A stretch of 64,000 nucleotides of DNA from CBDBND01 sp965207985 (GCA_965207985.1 CBDBND010000018.1:133829-197828), one strand, 5' to 3'; shown: positions 38,248 to 46,895, numbered from the stretch's first letter. Numbers and translations: made by a program. Notes: generated by a model from the sequence alone, not told the origin.

Positions 38248-38505
38248 ATGGAAGACCTGAAGATGCGCAAGCTCCGTGAAAAGCTGGGAATCTCCGCGGA
38301 GGACCAACGGGAAGCGGCAGGCAAGGCAATCAGTCCCAATCTGCGGCAGAAGATTCCAGGTGATCCGGCGTCGGGCGGCAACTTCGTCTCTGCACCGTCC
38401 GTGGCCGATCCCGCGGTGGCGGGAAGCCGTCGGGGGTCGGGCGGTAATTTCGTCTCTGCGCCTTTCGTGCCTGATTCGGAGGTGGCGGAAAGTCGCCTGT
38501 CTTAA
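38248..38505 (+). CDS. Candidate RiPP precursor peptide with two tandem GGNFVSAP cores
   Basis: 85 residues, ATG at 38248 with GAGGTG just upstream. Residues 1-40 are a charged, soluble leader (MEDLKMRKLREKLGIS then an Ala/Glu-rich part). Residues 41-61 and 63-83 are near copies: SGGNFVSAP, then VxDxxVAxSR. The FVS at 46-48 and 68-70 resembles the FxS motif modified by FxsB-type radical SAM enzymes, which join the aromatic ring to the third residue. Such an enzyme is encoded 540 bp downstream. In known FxsA peptides the motif is at the C-terminus. Here it is internal and repeated. No protease or exporter is next to it. The link is inferred from motif and proximity. Confidence 0.75.
   Translation: MEDLKMRKLREKLGISAEDQREAAGKAISPNLRQKIPGDPASGGNFVSAPSVADPAVAGSRRGSGGNFVSAPFVPDSEVAESRLS
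38368..38496 (+). repeat. Tandem coding repeat of the RiPP core
   Basis: Two 63-base units, 38368-38430 and 38434-38496, with a 66-base period. The segment encoding SGGNFVSAP is nearly unchanged, with silent differences such as AACTTC to AATTTC. The downstream half has diverged more. Silent differences in a conserved core suggest selection on the peptide. Confidence 0.8.
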
Positions 38506-39046
38506 GAACTTGTTGTCTACTCCTTAAGCTGGAGCGGCTTTGGGGTGTTACCCGCTATAGTGGACGAAACGGCCTTTGACAGCCGTGTGCCTTGAGTGTG
38601 AAGTCGCGGTGGTCGGCGGGAGCTTGGCACGCTTTGTGCGGTACACCATTGGGCCAGCCCCATTTGAGCGTGCACGCACAGCACCGCCGCCCGCACTTAG
38701 ACGGACGGGTCGAAGTTTCGGACGGGGAGTCGGCAAGCGTGTTGCAGGTCTGTACATTTCCGGAAGGCTATGAAACAGGTTCGGCATCGCCTGTGCCTGC
38801 GACGCCGTGGAACAAGCTCGGCTCTCCAGCTCGACCTGACATCCGTATTCATCCCGTCGCTTTGAAGCGAACAGCACATACCTCGAAAGAAGGGCGGTAT
38901 TGTTCCCTGAATTCGGCCTCGGCGAAGCCTGAATATGCCATATCGCCGGAACACGCGTTCAAAGCAAGTCTCGACGATCCGTCATTTGGCAAGAGTCGCT
39001 CAATTGCGACAGCAGCGCATTAGCGTTAACCCCAAGGATCACAACG
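38506..39046. other. Interval between precursor and radical SAM gene
   Basis: A plus-strand frame at 38592-39023 is open but shows no known domain and no clear ribosome site. No second precursor-like repeat was found. It may be untranslated leader. Confidence 0.35.
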
Positions 39047-40237
39047 ATGCAAGAGACGAAAACGCTTATCGCCATTAATAGAAGAACAGTGAACTTCCGC
39101 AAACTCCAAACGCTGGAAGTCATATTGAAGATTACCGAACGCTGTAACCTGGATTGCGATTATTGCTATTTCTTCAACGCGGGGGACGACAGCTACAAGA
39201 GTCATGCGGCATACATATCAAATGATACTGTCACACTGCTGGTACAGCGGCTTCGGCAATTCTCCGAAGAGCACGAACTCCAACGCATAGCGATTCACCT
39301 GCATGGCGGCGAACCACTTCTAATGCCGAAGTCCCGGTTCGACAGTATCTGCGATGAGATCAGATCAAATCTGGAGGACATCGTCGACCTGTCGCTGACA
39401 GTCCAGACCAACGGAATGCTGATTGATCGCGAGTGGATAGAGATTTTCAACAGATATGGCGTAGAGGTGGGCGTCAGCCTTGACGGAGCGCAGGTGCACA
39501 ACGACGCGCATCGTCTCGATCATCATGGCAGGTCGTCATACCAGGCGACCGTTCGTGGTTTGTCGTTGTGTCAGGAGCAGCTGCATCGGCCTCCCGTGGT
39601 CTTGGCCGTGATTTGGGAGAATTTCGATCCCAAGGAAATCTACGAACACTTTCGACATAACCTGCACCTGGGGCTCCTCGACTTCTTGCTCCCGGACTTG
39701 AACCACGACAATTTTTATGGCGACGCGGAAGCGTACGGAGATTTTCTGATCAAGATTTTCGACATGATGGTGAATGACGAGGAGGCCGTCAGTATCAGAT
39801 TCATCGATCATTTTCTGGCGCGAATCTACGGAAAAGGGAATTTCCTTTTCGCGGCTGGAAGAGATGATCCGGACTATCTTCTGCTTACCGTGTCATCTGA
39901 TGGCGGGGTCGGACCGGACGACACACTGAGATCCACGAAGTACTGGAGTGGATATGAATACAGGGATCTGAAGAACTCCAGCCTTGAGAAAATCATACAG
40001 GATCCATTGTTTCACGAATTCGAATATTTCAAGAAGACACCTGCATCTGCATGTTCGGATTGCTGTTGGCGTGATGTCTGTGGAAGCGGTCAGCCGGTAC
40101 ACCGGTATGCGAGCCGAAACGGATTCGACAACCCCTCCGTCTATTGTGAAGGATTGGACAAGTTCTACACCCATGTGTTGAAGTATTTGGCTATGCACGG
40201 TGAGCCGTTGGACAAGATCGGCGCGGAACTGATATGA
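39047..40237 (+). CDS. Radical SAM/SPASM peptide maturase, FxsB-like
   Basis: 396 residues. The radical SAM CX3CX2C is CNLDCDYC (C33, C37, C40). The second conserved motif is HLHGGEPLLMP. The C-terminal SPASM region has clustered cysteines in SACSDCCWRDVCGSG followed by VHRYASRNGFDNPSVYC, the layout of FxsB-type cyclophane synthases. It is expected to bind two or more Fe-S clusters and to use SAM to form a C-C bond between an aromatic ring and a neighbouring side chain in the precursor. The substrate is most likely the 85-residue peptide encoded at 38248. No operon-mate follows directly. Confidence 0.88.
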   Translation: MQETKTLIAINRRTVNFRKLQTLEVILKITERCNLDCDYCYFFNAGDDSYKSHAAYISNDTVTLLVQRLRQFSEEHELQRIAIHLHGGEPLLMPKSRFDSICDEIRSNLEDIVDLSLTVQTNGMLIDREWIEIFNRYGVEVGVSLDGAQVHNDAHRLDHHGRSSYQATVRGLSLCQEQLHRPPVVLAVIWENFDPKEIYEHFRHNLHLGLLDFLLPDLNHDNFYGDAEAYGDFLIKIFDMMVNDEEAVSIRFIDHFLARIYGKGNFLFAAGRDDPDYLLLTVSSDGGVGPDDTLRSTKYWSGYEYRDLKNSSLEKIIQDPLFHEFEYFKKTPASACSDCCWRDVCGSGQPVHRYASRNGFDNPSVYCEGLDKFYTHVLKYLAMHGEPLDKIGAELI

Positions 40238-40707
40238 GACGGTCGATGTGGCATTGTCAGACTTGCGTAATGGTGCGTTTCCCGTCAAGCGCTGTTTTCC
40301 CATAAACGAGCGTCGCGATACGATCATTCGTTCGCGAAGCCCCGGCGCCGGCAGCAGGTTGCATTCCCCTGGCGTGACTCAGGAGTTCCCGGGGGCCCTT
40401 CCGGCTCCGGTTCAAATTTGGTCGATTGCAATCCTTTCCCTGCCTTGAGAAGGAACTACGATCTCGAATGTGTCCGTCGCCGGATTCTTTCTTCCGTCCG
40501 TGGTCGGCGTGTCGGCCGCCAACTTCATGCCAAGTCCAAAGCGATTCCCGAGTGCCGATCTAAATTGCGTGCTCGACCGCAATGAGGCGGTTCGGCGAAC
40601 AAGTCTTCACACGCGCATCATCGGGAGCCGCGTCCCGGCGAGGGGACACCGGTGATCGCCACCTTCAGGCGCGGTCCATTCCGCCTCTTCCTTTTATGAG
40701 GGCACAT
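40238..40707. other. Interval downstream of the maturase gene
   Basis: Short open frames only. One (40470-40655, GTG start) contains SAANFMPSP, vaguely like the precursor core, but without a repeat, leader pattern or ribosome site. No terminator is clear. Confidence 0.3.
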
Positions 40708-40836
40708 ATGAGACGAGGTAAGACCGCAGGTTCGCGATGGGAAGACGCGGCTGGGATGACTCCGACCGAAAAATCATCGGCAAGGACTGCTGCGTTCAAA
40801 AAAAGCTTTTCCAGAGCCAAAGAAGGTGGTTTATAG
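40708..40836 (+). CDS. Small hypothetical protein
   Basis: 42 residues, ATG at 40708 with GAGGG upstream. The sequence is basic: MRRGKTAGSRWEDAAGMTP, then an Ala/Lys-rich end. I do not recognise a family. It could be a small DNA-binding or unannotated protein; even its expression is uncertain. Confidence 0.35.
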   Translation: MRRGKTAGSRWEDAAGMTPTEKSSARTAAFKKSFSRAKEGGL

Positions 40837-41362
40837 CCTGCTGACCGATATCACCGTAATCATCGTATTTATCCTTAAGATGCTTCGATATCTGTAGAGT
40901 TTTCTTATCCACAGGAGACAAGCCTAATCGAGGTTCAATATGGCTTTTTGGCGTTGCGTCAAACTAAACTTTGCGAGGGTAAAAGGGGGTTGGAATCCAA
41001 GGGAAAACACAAATGTGAAAGTTATCTATTTTTGTCAATAGATTACGAGGTCAATTGAGAAAAATTTTGGATTAGGAAATTAAGCGCGCCCCGAACCCGA
41101 CCAACTATGCGTCCGTGAAGTTCATCTCGACTTTCGGCGTGTGGGGAAGTACCTTGTTCAATGCGCACCTGCGAGGTGATTTCATGTTCACCGGCACTAT
41201 TGCCGGTTTCGCCGGCAGTATGCGCCTTACTGGGATTCGGCGCGAGCCCTATCCGGGAATGAGGGCTCAAGATTTGGTAACGTCCAAGAACCGTGTGAAG
41301 TTTTCGGGGCCCGACTCCATGTCCGGTGCTATAGCGAAGCAATAACGCAGGAGACCGCATTG
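40837..41362. other. AT-richer intergenic region with one DnaA-box-like site
   Basis: Position 40905-40913 is TTATCCACA, the consensus DnaA box. Only one perfect copy is seen. A GTG-started frame at 41115-41345 has no ribosome site or domain. Inverted GC-rich repeats around CCGGCACTATTGCCGG at 41190 may be leader structure of the downstream operon. Confidence 0.4.
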
Positions 41363-41713
41363 ATGGCCACTGTAGATTTGAAGACCGACCGTCCGACCTA
41401 TGCGTCTGACTTTATTCCGTCCGATGTTGAGCGGGCGGTGTTTTTGGGCAACCCGATCCTGGACAACATGATGACCAGCCTGATCGCCTTAGGGGCCGAG
41501 GTGTGGTCGAACCGGCGTCGGATGAAGGTTGTGGAAGCCCTTTTGGAAGAGAAAGGGATCACCAACGCGATGATCGAGCAGTACATGCCGACGGCCGAGC
41601 AGGAAGCCGAGTGGCAGAAGGACCGGGACCGGTTCATCGATCTGACCTATTCGCCGCTGTTGCGCGAAGGCGACCTCCCCGTCTCCGCAGCCTTCCAGCG
41701 CGAAAACAAGTAG
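41363..41713 (+). CDS. Hypothetical protein co-transcribed with a methyltransferase
   Basis: 116 residues from the ATG at 41363 (AGGAGA nine bases upstream). The sequence is soluble and helical, including SDFIPSDVERAVFLGNPIL, LIALGAEVWSNRRRMKVVEA and ALLEEKGITNAMIEQYMP. I recognise no family. It lies 27 bp before the methyltransferase gene and probably serves the same pathway. Confidence 0.7.
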   Translation: MATVDLKTDRPTYASDFIPSDVERAVFLGNPILDNMMTSLIALGAEVWSNRRRMKVVEALLEEKGITNAMIEQYMPTAEQEAEWQKDRDRFIDLTYSPLLREGDLPVSAAFQRENK

Positions 41714-41740
41714 TCCATTAGCCGTCAAAGGAGATCAACC

Positions 41741-42940
41741 ATGATTGATCGTCGCACTCTGTTCGGTGCTGCGGCTGCCGTCACCACAGCCGTAGGGGCG
41801 GCGTTCTCAGGCCGCAAGGCCGAAGCTGCCCACACCGATGTTAACCTCACCCCTAAGGGCGATGTTGAACCCCGCGGGTCCAAGGGCCGTCTCGAACGCC
41901 TTCCCGCGCTTGATCTGGAAAGCAAGCACGACTTCGCCACCGGTTTCCGGAAATTCCATGGCCGGTTCAACCGTATCGCCAACAACCGGATCGAGAAAAT
42001 TCTCGAAGAAAAGGGTCTTGATCCCAAAGGCACTTACACCATGGAAAAGGTGCTTGAGCTTGTTGAAGATGACGCCGTCGTGCAAACCAGCGGGCGCACC
42101 TGGATCAGCAACCAGCAGGTGACCTGGAAGATTCTGCAAGACCACTTTCACGGCAATGCTGACAAGTATCTCGCGGAAATGGAAGCTGCCGACAACGAAG
42201 GTCCGGGTACTCTGGAACTCAATCCGGACATGGATATTCCAAAGTACACCAAGCACGAAATCCATATTCAGCCCGGAGGTTATGTCGGCGACCCGTTTGC
42301 CGGACATATCTACCACTACGGCACCAACAGCTTTTACGTCGGGGCTATTGGCGATAACGAACAGGACCAGATCCACATCGGCACGGCCAACCGCCTGCCC
42401 CTGCCGGAAGACGGCAAGGTCAAACGCATCCTCGACATGGGATGTGGCACCGGCCAGTTGACGGTCGCACTGAAGGAGCGCTTCCCCGATGCCGAAGTAT
42501 GGGGTATCGATGTTGGTGGCCCCATGGTGCGTTACTCGCACATGCGGGCGCGTGATCTCGGCGTTGACGTCAACTTCGCCCAGCGTCTGGTGGAAGACAC
42601 CAAGTTCGAAGACGGTTACTTCGACATTGTCACGTCCTACATCATCAACCACGAACTGACCCAGGACGCCAGCCGCAACATGATTGCGGAAGCCTACCGG
42701 ATCACGCGTCCGGGCGGATACTTCTACCCCATCGACTTCCGTTCTGGTGGAGACAAGGGCCGGGCCTATGGTCAATACCGCCGCTGGTGGGATCACCGGT
42801 GGAACACGGAAGTGTGGAGCCGTGAGTACCACACCCTCGATTTCGAGGGCGAACTGGTCAAAGCCGGCTTCACCATGAACAAAGAGGCGAAGGCGGCGCT
42901 ACCCGGCTTCGGCATTCGCCAAGCCATCAAGAAGGCCTGA
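41741..42940 (+). CDS. Class I SAM-dependent methyltransferase with an N-terminal Tat signal
   Basis: 399 residues. The N-terminus MIDRRTLFGAAAAVTTAVGA and a following AEA cleavage-like site form a twin-arginine signal. The methyltransferase core has ILDMGCGTGQLTVALKERF, the acidic AEVWGIDVGGPMVRYSH, and FDIVTSYIINHEL. It is a paralogue of the frameshifted gene at 1-1019: both share FRxxHxxYxRxRIAN-like, ExPKY and PGGY segments before motif I. SAM is not known to be available in the periplasm, so the Tat-like start is odd. It may instead be a retained anchor or a false signal. The substrate is unknown. It is in an operon with the 116-residue gene upstream. Confidence 0.85.
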   Translation: MIDRRTLFGAAAAVTTAVGAAFSGRKAEAAHTDVNLTPKGDVEPRGSKGRLERLPALDLESKHDFATGFRKFHGRFNRIANNRIEKILEEKGLDPKGTYTMEKVLELVEDDAVVQTSGRTWISNQQVTWKILQDHFHGNADKYLAEMEAADNEGPGTLELNPDMDIPKYTKHEIHIQPGGYVGDPFAGHIYHYGTNSFYVGAIGDNEQDQIHIGTANRLPLPEDGKVKRILDMGCGTGQLTVALKERFPDAEVWGIDVGGPMVRYSHMRARDLGVDVNFAQRLVEDTKFEDGYFDIVTSYIINHELTQDASRNMIAEAYRITRPGGYFYPIDFRSGGDKGRAYGQYRRWWDHRWNTEVWSREYHTLDFEGELVKAGFTMNKEAKAALPGFGIRQAIKKA

Positions 42941-43217
42941 GTATAAAACTCACTGCAATAGCGTTGTTCACCTGTTCGGCATTGCCAGGGTAAATGGTTA
43001 GGAGCGTAAAAGGCCGCAATAAAGGATTTGCAGACAATACGTTGGTGCCTGTGCGTCGGTGCCTGTCCTTTTCGAAAACCGCCGCTTTTCTTGGCGTAAA
43101 CACCCGGGCGAGGATGGCGTTATAGGAAGCCACGAGGGTGCATTAATTCGCTGCTGGCCTATAGCGGCCACCCAGAGTATGGGCGGCGATGCTGTCGGCG
43201 ATGCGAGCCGCGGGCTC
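42941..43217. other. Interval between methyltransferase and integrase fragment
   Basis: No gene, tRNA or attachment-site repeat is recognised. Confidence 0.4.
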
Positions 43218-43913
43218 CTACACCGAATCCCGGGCCAAGTGCGCATAGCGGGCCGTGGTCTCCACCTGGCTGTAGCCCAACAGTTTCCCGATCATCGGCA
43301 GACTCTCGCCAAGGGCCAACGCGCGGCTGGCAAACGAATGACGCAGGTCGTGAATGCGCACGTCCTCAAGACCCGCCCGGTCCCGGATGATCTTCCAGGA
43401 ATCGTTGATATTGCGCATGTATGTCCCTCCGTTACGTCCCGGAATGACCCAGGGGTTGTCCAGAACACGAGGCAACCCTTCGAGTACCCGAACCGCCTCC
43501 GGTGAGAGGAAAACCGTCCTGGGTCCGGTTTTTCTGCCGCTCAAGCGCAACTCCCCGGCCTTAAGGTCCACCTCGTCCCAGCGCAGCTTCAATATCTCAT
43601 TGCGCCGGCATCCCGTCAGCATCAGGAGCCGGATGGCCGCCACCGCGTGCACCGATACGCCGGGACGGGTCTCCGCCTCGTTCAGCACCCCGCCCAGACG
43701 GCGGACCTCTTCTTCCGTCAGAAACCGCTCCCGGGGACGCTGCCTGTACTTGACCTGAAACCGGCACGGATTAGTCCCTTCGGGAACCATGTCCCAGGCC
43801 TCGGCCATGTTGAACATCCGCGACAGCGTATCGATTACCAGGTTCGCCATGTAAGGCGTTTCCCGGAGCTTGTTATGGAGCGACAAACTGGGTGAGAGCC
43901 CGTGTTGCCTCAT
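43218..43913 (-). pseudogene. Tyrosine integrase, C-terminal catalytic part
   Basis: The recognisable region starts near LHNKLRETPYMANLVID and runs through the catalytic domain. It has Arg in MLTGCRRNEILKLRW, HDLRHSFASRA and the nucleophile Tyr in VETTARYAHLA. The N-terminal arm-binding region is absent; the reading frame before LHNKLRE is unrelated sequence. The fragment at 21599-21976 encodes that missing type of N-terminus, on the opposite strand. About 40 residues of the core-binding domain are present in neither. Confidence 0.8.
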
Positions 43914-43988
43914 TCAAGATTGCTCCCGAGCACTTAAGCCGTTGCCTCACGAAAATGCTCCTTGCACGATTCTAAACCAAATCGCTCA

Positions 43989-44030
43989 ACCCAGCGAAAC
44001 AGCGTCTTTAAAGACGCTGTTTCGCTGGGT
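43989..44030. repeat. 42-bp perfect palindrome
   Basis: ACCCAGCGAAACAGCG plus TCTTT is followed immediately by its exact reverse complement, centred between 44009 and 44010 with no spacer. The sequence would form a 21-bp cruciform or hairpin. Both strands read SETASLKTLFRWV across it, which suggests an inverted duplication of one coding fragment at a rearrangement junction rather than an evolved site. Confidence 0.9.
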
Positions 44031-44133
44031 CCGAAATCGACTCTACCGTAGGCTGACCTTCCCCCTTTAACCCGGTCCAGAAGTAGGTTTAGAGAATGTC
44101 TACATTTGGGTCCTGAGAAGGAGGGCAGATCCG

Positions 44134-44412
44134 ATGCCAAGAAAACGTTATTCCGTAGAGCAAATCATCAACAAGTTGCGTGAAGCCGATGTTCTGCTGG
44201 CGCAAGGGGTGTCAGCCGGCGACGTATGTCGTCAGTTAGGTATCTCGGAGCAAACTTATTATCGGTGGCGCCGGGAGTATGGCGGCTTAAAGATGGACCA
44301 GGCACGGCGTTTGAAAGAGCTTGAGCAAGAAAATGCCCGGCTCAAGAAGGCTGTTGCCGACCTTACGGTTGACAAGATGATCTTGGAGGAAGCGTCAAAG
44401 GGAAACTTATAA
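44134..44412 (+). CDS. IS3-family transposase orfA
   Basis: 92 residues. The helix-turn-helix MPRKRYSVEQIINKLREADV to GISEQTYYRWRREYGG is followed by a leucine-zipper-like LKELEQENARLKKAVADL. It binds the element ends and is joined to orfB by frameshifting. Confidence 0.9.
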   Translation: MPRKRYSVEQIINKLREADVLLAQGVSAGDVCRQLGISEQTYYRWRREYGGLKMDQARRLKELEQENARLKKAVADLTVDKMILEEASKGNL

Positions 44413-45149
44413 GCCCTGAGCGCCGTCGCCATTGTGTAATCCAAGCCATTCAGAAGTTTGGCGTGTCCGAGCGCAAGGCTTGCCGCGTATTGGGCCAGCC
44501 CCGCTCGACACAACGACATGTGAAGGTCGTAGCTACTGATGAACAGGCTTTGACCGAGGCTATCATTCGTCTTGCCAAGCAATATGGCCGCTATGGCTAT
44601 CGACGGATCGCGGCTTTGCTCAGGGCGGAAGGCTGGCACGTCAACGACAAGCGTGTTGAGCGCATCTGGCGGCGCGAAGGGCTGAAAGTCCCAAGCAAGC
44701 AACCAAAAAGGGGTCGACTTTGGTTCACTGACGGATCTTGCATGCGGCTCAGACCGTGTTGGAAGAACCATGTCTGGGCCTATGACTTTGTTTCAGGTCG
44801 GACGCATGACGGACGAGCTATTCGTATGCTCACCGTTATCGATGAATACACAAAGGAGAGCTTAGCGATCGAAGTGGAAAGACGTCTTAGATCAGATGAT
44901 GTGCTTCATTGTCTTGCACGTTTGTTCACAACACATGGACCGCCAGATCACATCAGGTCAGACAATGGCAGAGAGTTTACGGCTGAAGTTGTCAGAGACT
45001 GGCTCAAGCATTTGCGTGTGAAGACGCTCTATATACAACCCGGCTCACCTTGGGAGAATGGCCACAACGAGAGCTTCAACGGCAAACTCAGAGACGAACT
45101 CCTCAATGGCGAAATCTTCTACTCGCTCACTGAGGCCAAGGTATTAATC
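44410..45149 (+). pseudogene. IS3-family transposase orfB, C-terminally truncated
   Basis: The frame opens in the -1 phase near 44410 (KLISPERRRHCVIQAIQKFG). It contains HVWAYDFVSGRTHDGRAIR, HIRSDNGREFTAEVV and PWENGHNESFNGKLRDEL (the D, D, E residues), then ends at FYSLTEAKVLI where IS481 begins. The terminal 30 or so residues are lost. Confidence 0.88.
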
Positions 45150-46383
45150 TGTAGTGGTTCAGATGTGATCTGACAGTTGGCCGTTTTTGCGGTGGCCTCT
45201 GTTAGGTTAAGTTCAGTTCACGAACTTTTCCTTCCAGATTTCTTTGCCCTCGATCATGGTCTGGAACGGCGTTCTGCCGCAACACATTTTGCCTTGATGA
45301 GTGCGTTCGTGGTTGTAGTGATGCAGCCAATCGTCGAGATCGGCCTGCAGCGCGTCGATGCTGTCATAGAGCTTTTTGCGGAACGCAACCTGGTAGAACT
45401 CCTGCAGCACGGTCTTGTGAAAGCGCTCGCAGATGCCGTTTGTTTGCGGTGATTTGACCTTGGTCTTGGTGTGGTCAATATCGTTGACCGCCAGGAAGAG
45501 CTGATAGTCGTGCTTGTCCACGCGGCCGCAGTATTCCGTGCCCCTGTCGGTCATGATCCGCAGCACAGGCAGGTCATGCCCGTCATGGAACGGCAGTACC
45601 CGGTCATTGAGCAGGTCGGCGGCAGTGATCGGTGTCTTGGTTGTGTAGAGCTTGGCCTGCGCGACCTTGGAATAGGTATCGACGTAGGTTTGCTGGTAGA
45701 CTCGCCCCACACCCTTCAAGGTGCCGACATAGAAGGTGTCCTGTGAGCCCAGATAGCCGGGATGCGCCGTTTCCACCTCACCGCAGGCTTCGTCGTCGCT
45801 CTTCTTCTTTTCTAACGCCTGTATCTGTGCCTCGGTCAGAATCATGCCGTCCTCGGCAACCCTGGCCTCCAGCGCCTTCAGTCGGGCCTTGAAGTTGGCC
45901 AGATCATGCCGCAGCCAGATTGAGCGGACACCGGAGGGCGAGACAAAGACACCCTGCTTACGCAGCTCGTTGGAGGTGCGGGCCTGACCATAGGCCGGAA
46001 ACTCCAGCGCGGATTTGAGCACTGCCTGCTCGGTGGCTTCGTCGACACGGTTGGCAAGGTTGGGTTTGCGCCGGCTGCGCTCGAACAGAGCCTCGACACC
46101 ACCTTCTTCAACCGCGGCCTTATAGCGGTAGAACGTGTCGCGAGACATGCCCATAACCTGGCAGGCCTTCGACACATTGCCCAATTCCTCGGCCAGGTTC
46201 AGCAATCCAGTTTTGTGTTTGATGATCTTGTCGGTAGTATTCAACATTGTGGTTTCCTCGTTTTGTGGTTGGTGTGCACCACCATCAAAACGGACAACCA
46301 CCATCTCCTTCAAAAGATGCGCCGCTCCCATTCCAGCTTGCTGGGAAGGGAGCGGTGTCAGATCACATCGCAACCAATTCACT
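45150..46383 (-). mobile_element. IS481-family insertion sequence (complete)
   Basis: About 1.23 kb bounded by inverted repeats TGTAGTGGTTCAGATGTGAT (left) and TGAATTGGTTGCGATGTGAT (reverse complement of the right end), both continuing CTGACA. It is inserted into the IS3 orfB. A target duplication is not evident. Confidence 0.85.
45213..46247 (-). CDS. IS481-family transposase
   Basis: 344 residues from the ATG at 46245-46247, which has GAGGAAA six bases upstream; the longer frame to 46382 reads into the terminal repeat. N-terminal helix-turn-helix: LAEELGNVSKACQVMGMSRD. Catalytic residues: QQTYVDTYSKVAQAKLY, LRIMTDRGTEYCGR and KVKSPQTNGICERFHKTVL. It appears intact. Confidence 0.93.
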   Translation of the reverse strand: MLNTTDKIIKHKTGLLNLAEELGNVSKACQVMGMSRDTFYRYKAAVEEGGVEALFERSRRKPNLANRVDEATEQAVLKSALEFPAYGQARTSNELRKQGVFVSPSGVRSIWLRHDLANFKARLKALEARVAEDGMILTEAQIQALEKKKSDDEACGEVETAHPGYLGSQDTFYVGTLKGVGRVYQQTYVDTYSKVAQAKLYTTKTPITAADLLNDRVLPFHDGHDLPVLRIMTDRGTEYCGRVDKHDYQLFLAVNDIDHTKTKVKSPQTNGICERFHKTVLQEFYQVAFRKKLYDSIDALQADLDDWLHHYNHERTHQGKMCCGRTPFQTMIEGKEIWKEKFVN

Positions 46384-46508
46384 TTAGCTCCTAACCCTTG
46401 CGCGCCGGTGGGACGAACTGGCGAATCTGCAAGGTTCGCATGCGTTGCACCCGGCCCAGGTTCAGGCCGATGGCGAGGCTGGAATCCACAAAAAACTCCG
46501 CGGATTCC

Positions 46509-46895
46509 TCACGCCGGACCCTCCTCCATGGTCTCCAACATTGTCCTGCGGGCCGCGGCGACGATGTCGTTTAGTTCCTCACCGCGTCCGGCGTCGAGCA
46601 CTTCATCACGCTTGAGCGTGGCCATGATGTAAACGGAGCGGTAGACCGCCTCGATGAGCGCGGCGTGTCCCTTCGACATTGTGGCCTCGGTAGGCTCGCC
46701 GAGCCGGTCCTCGGCGATGGCGATGGCGCCCGCACGGACGAGTTCGCCGGCCGGAATGGCGTGCCGCGCGGCGGCCCGTTCGACCAGACTCCACTCGGAA
46801 TCGGAGAAGCGGATTGAGCGCGGCCGGCGTGAATCGCTTCGGTCTTCGTTTCTTTTTCTCCTCGATTTCTGAATTTTCCGATCATGTTTAGCCAT
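46509..46895 (-). CDS. Ribbon-helix-helix-like mobilization-type protein
   Basis: 128 residues. A basic N-terminus is followed by RSIRFSDSEWSLVERAAARH and IPAGELVRAGAIAIAE, which resembles the strand-helix-helix of MobC/RHH proteins that bind transfer origins. The C-terminal helix (VAAARRTMLETM) resembles relaxosome accessory proteins. On the same strand and downstream (46396-46508), a frame encodes SLAIGLNLGRVQRMRTLQIR, perhaps the end of another transfer-related protein. It is the first gene of a GC-rich minus-strand block. Confidence 0.55.
   Translation of the reverse strand: MAKHDRKIQKSRRKRNEDRSDSRRPRSIRFSDSEWSLVERAAARHAIPAGELVRAGAIAIAEDRLGEPTEATMSKGHAALIEAVYRSVYIMATLKRDEVLDAGRGEELNDIVAAARRTMLETMEEGPA

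Larger units (their letters stand above)
44134..45149 (+). mobile_element. IS3-family element, right part lost to IS481
   Basis: orfA is complete and orfB is cut at 45149, where the IS481 inverted repeat begins. The remainder of orfB is not found on the other side of IS481, so a deletion accompanied or followed the insertion. The exact left terminus is not clear. Confidence 0.85.

Noticed and set aside
38592..39023. 143-residue open frame between the precursor and the radical SAM gene
   Set aside because: No recognisable domain, no clear ribosome site, and no repeat resembling the precursor core.
40470..40655. Possible second RiPP precursor containing SAANFMPSP
   Set aside because: No repeat, no leader similarity to the 85-residue peptide, and a GTG start without a ribosome site. 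Resemblance is limited to NF and P.
40837..41114. Replication origin
   Set aside because: Only one DnaA box and no repeats, iterons or replication gene.
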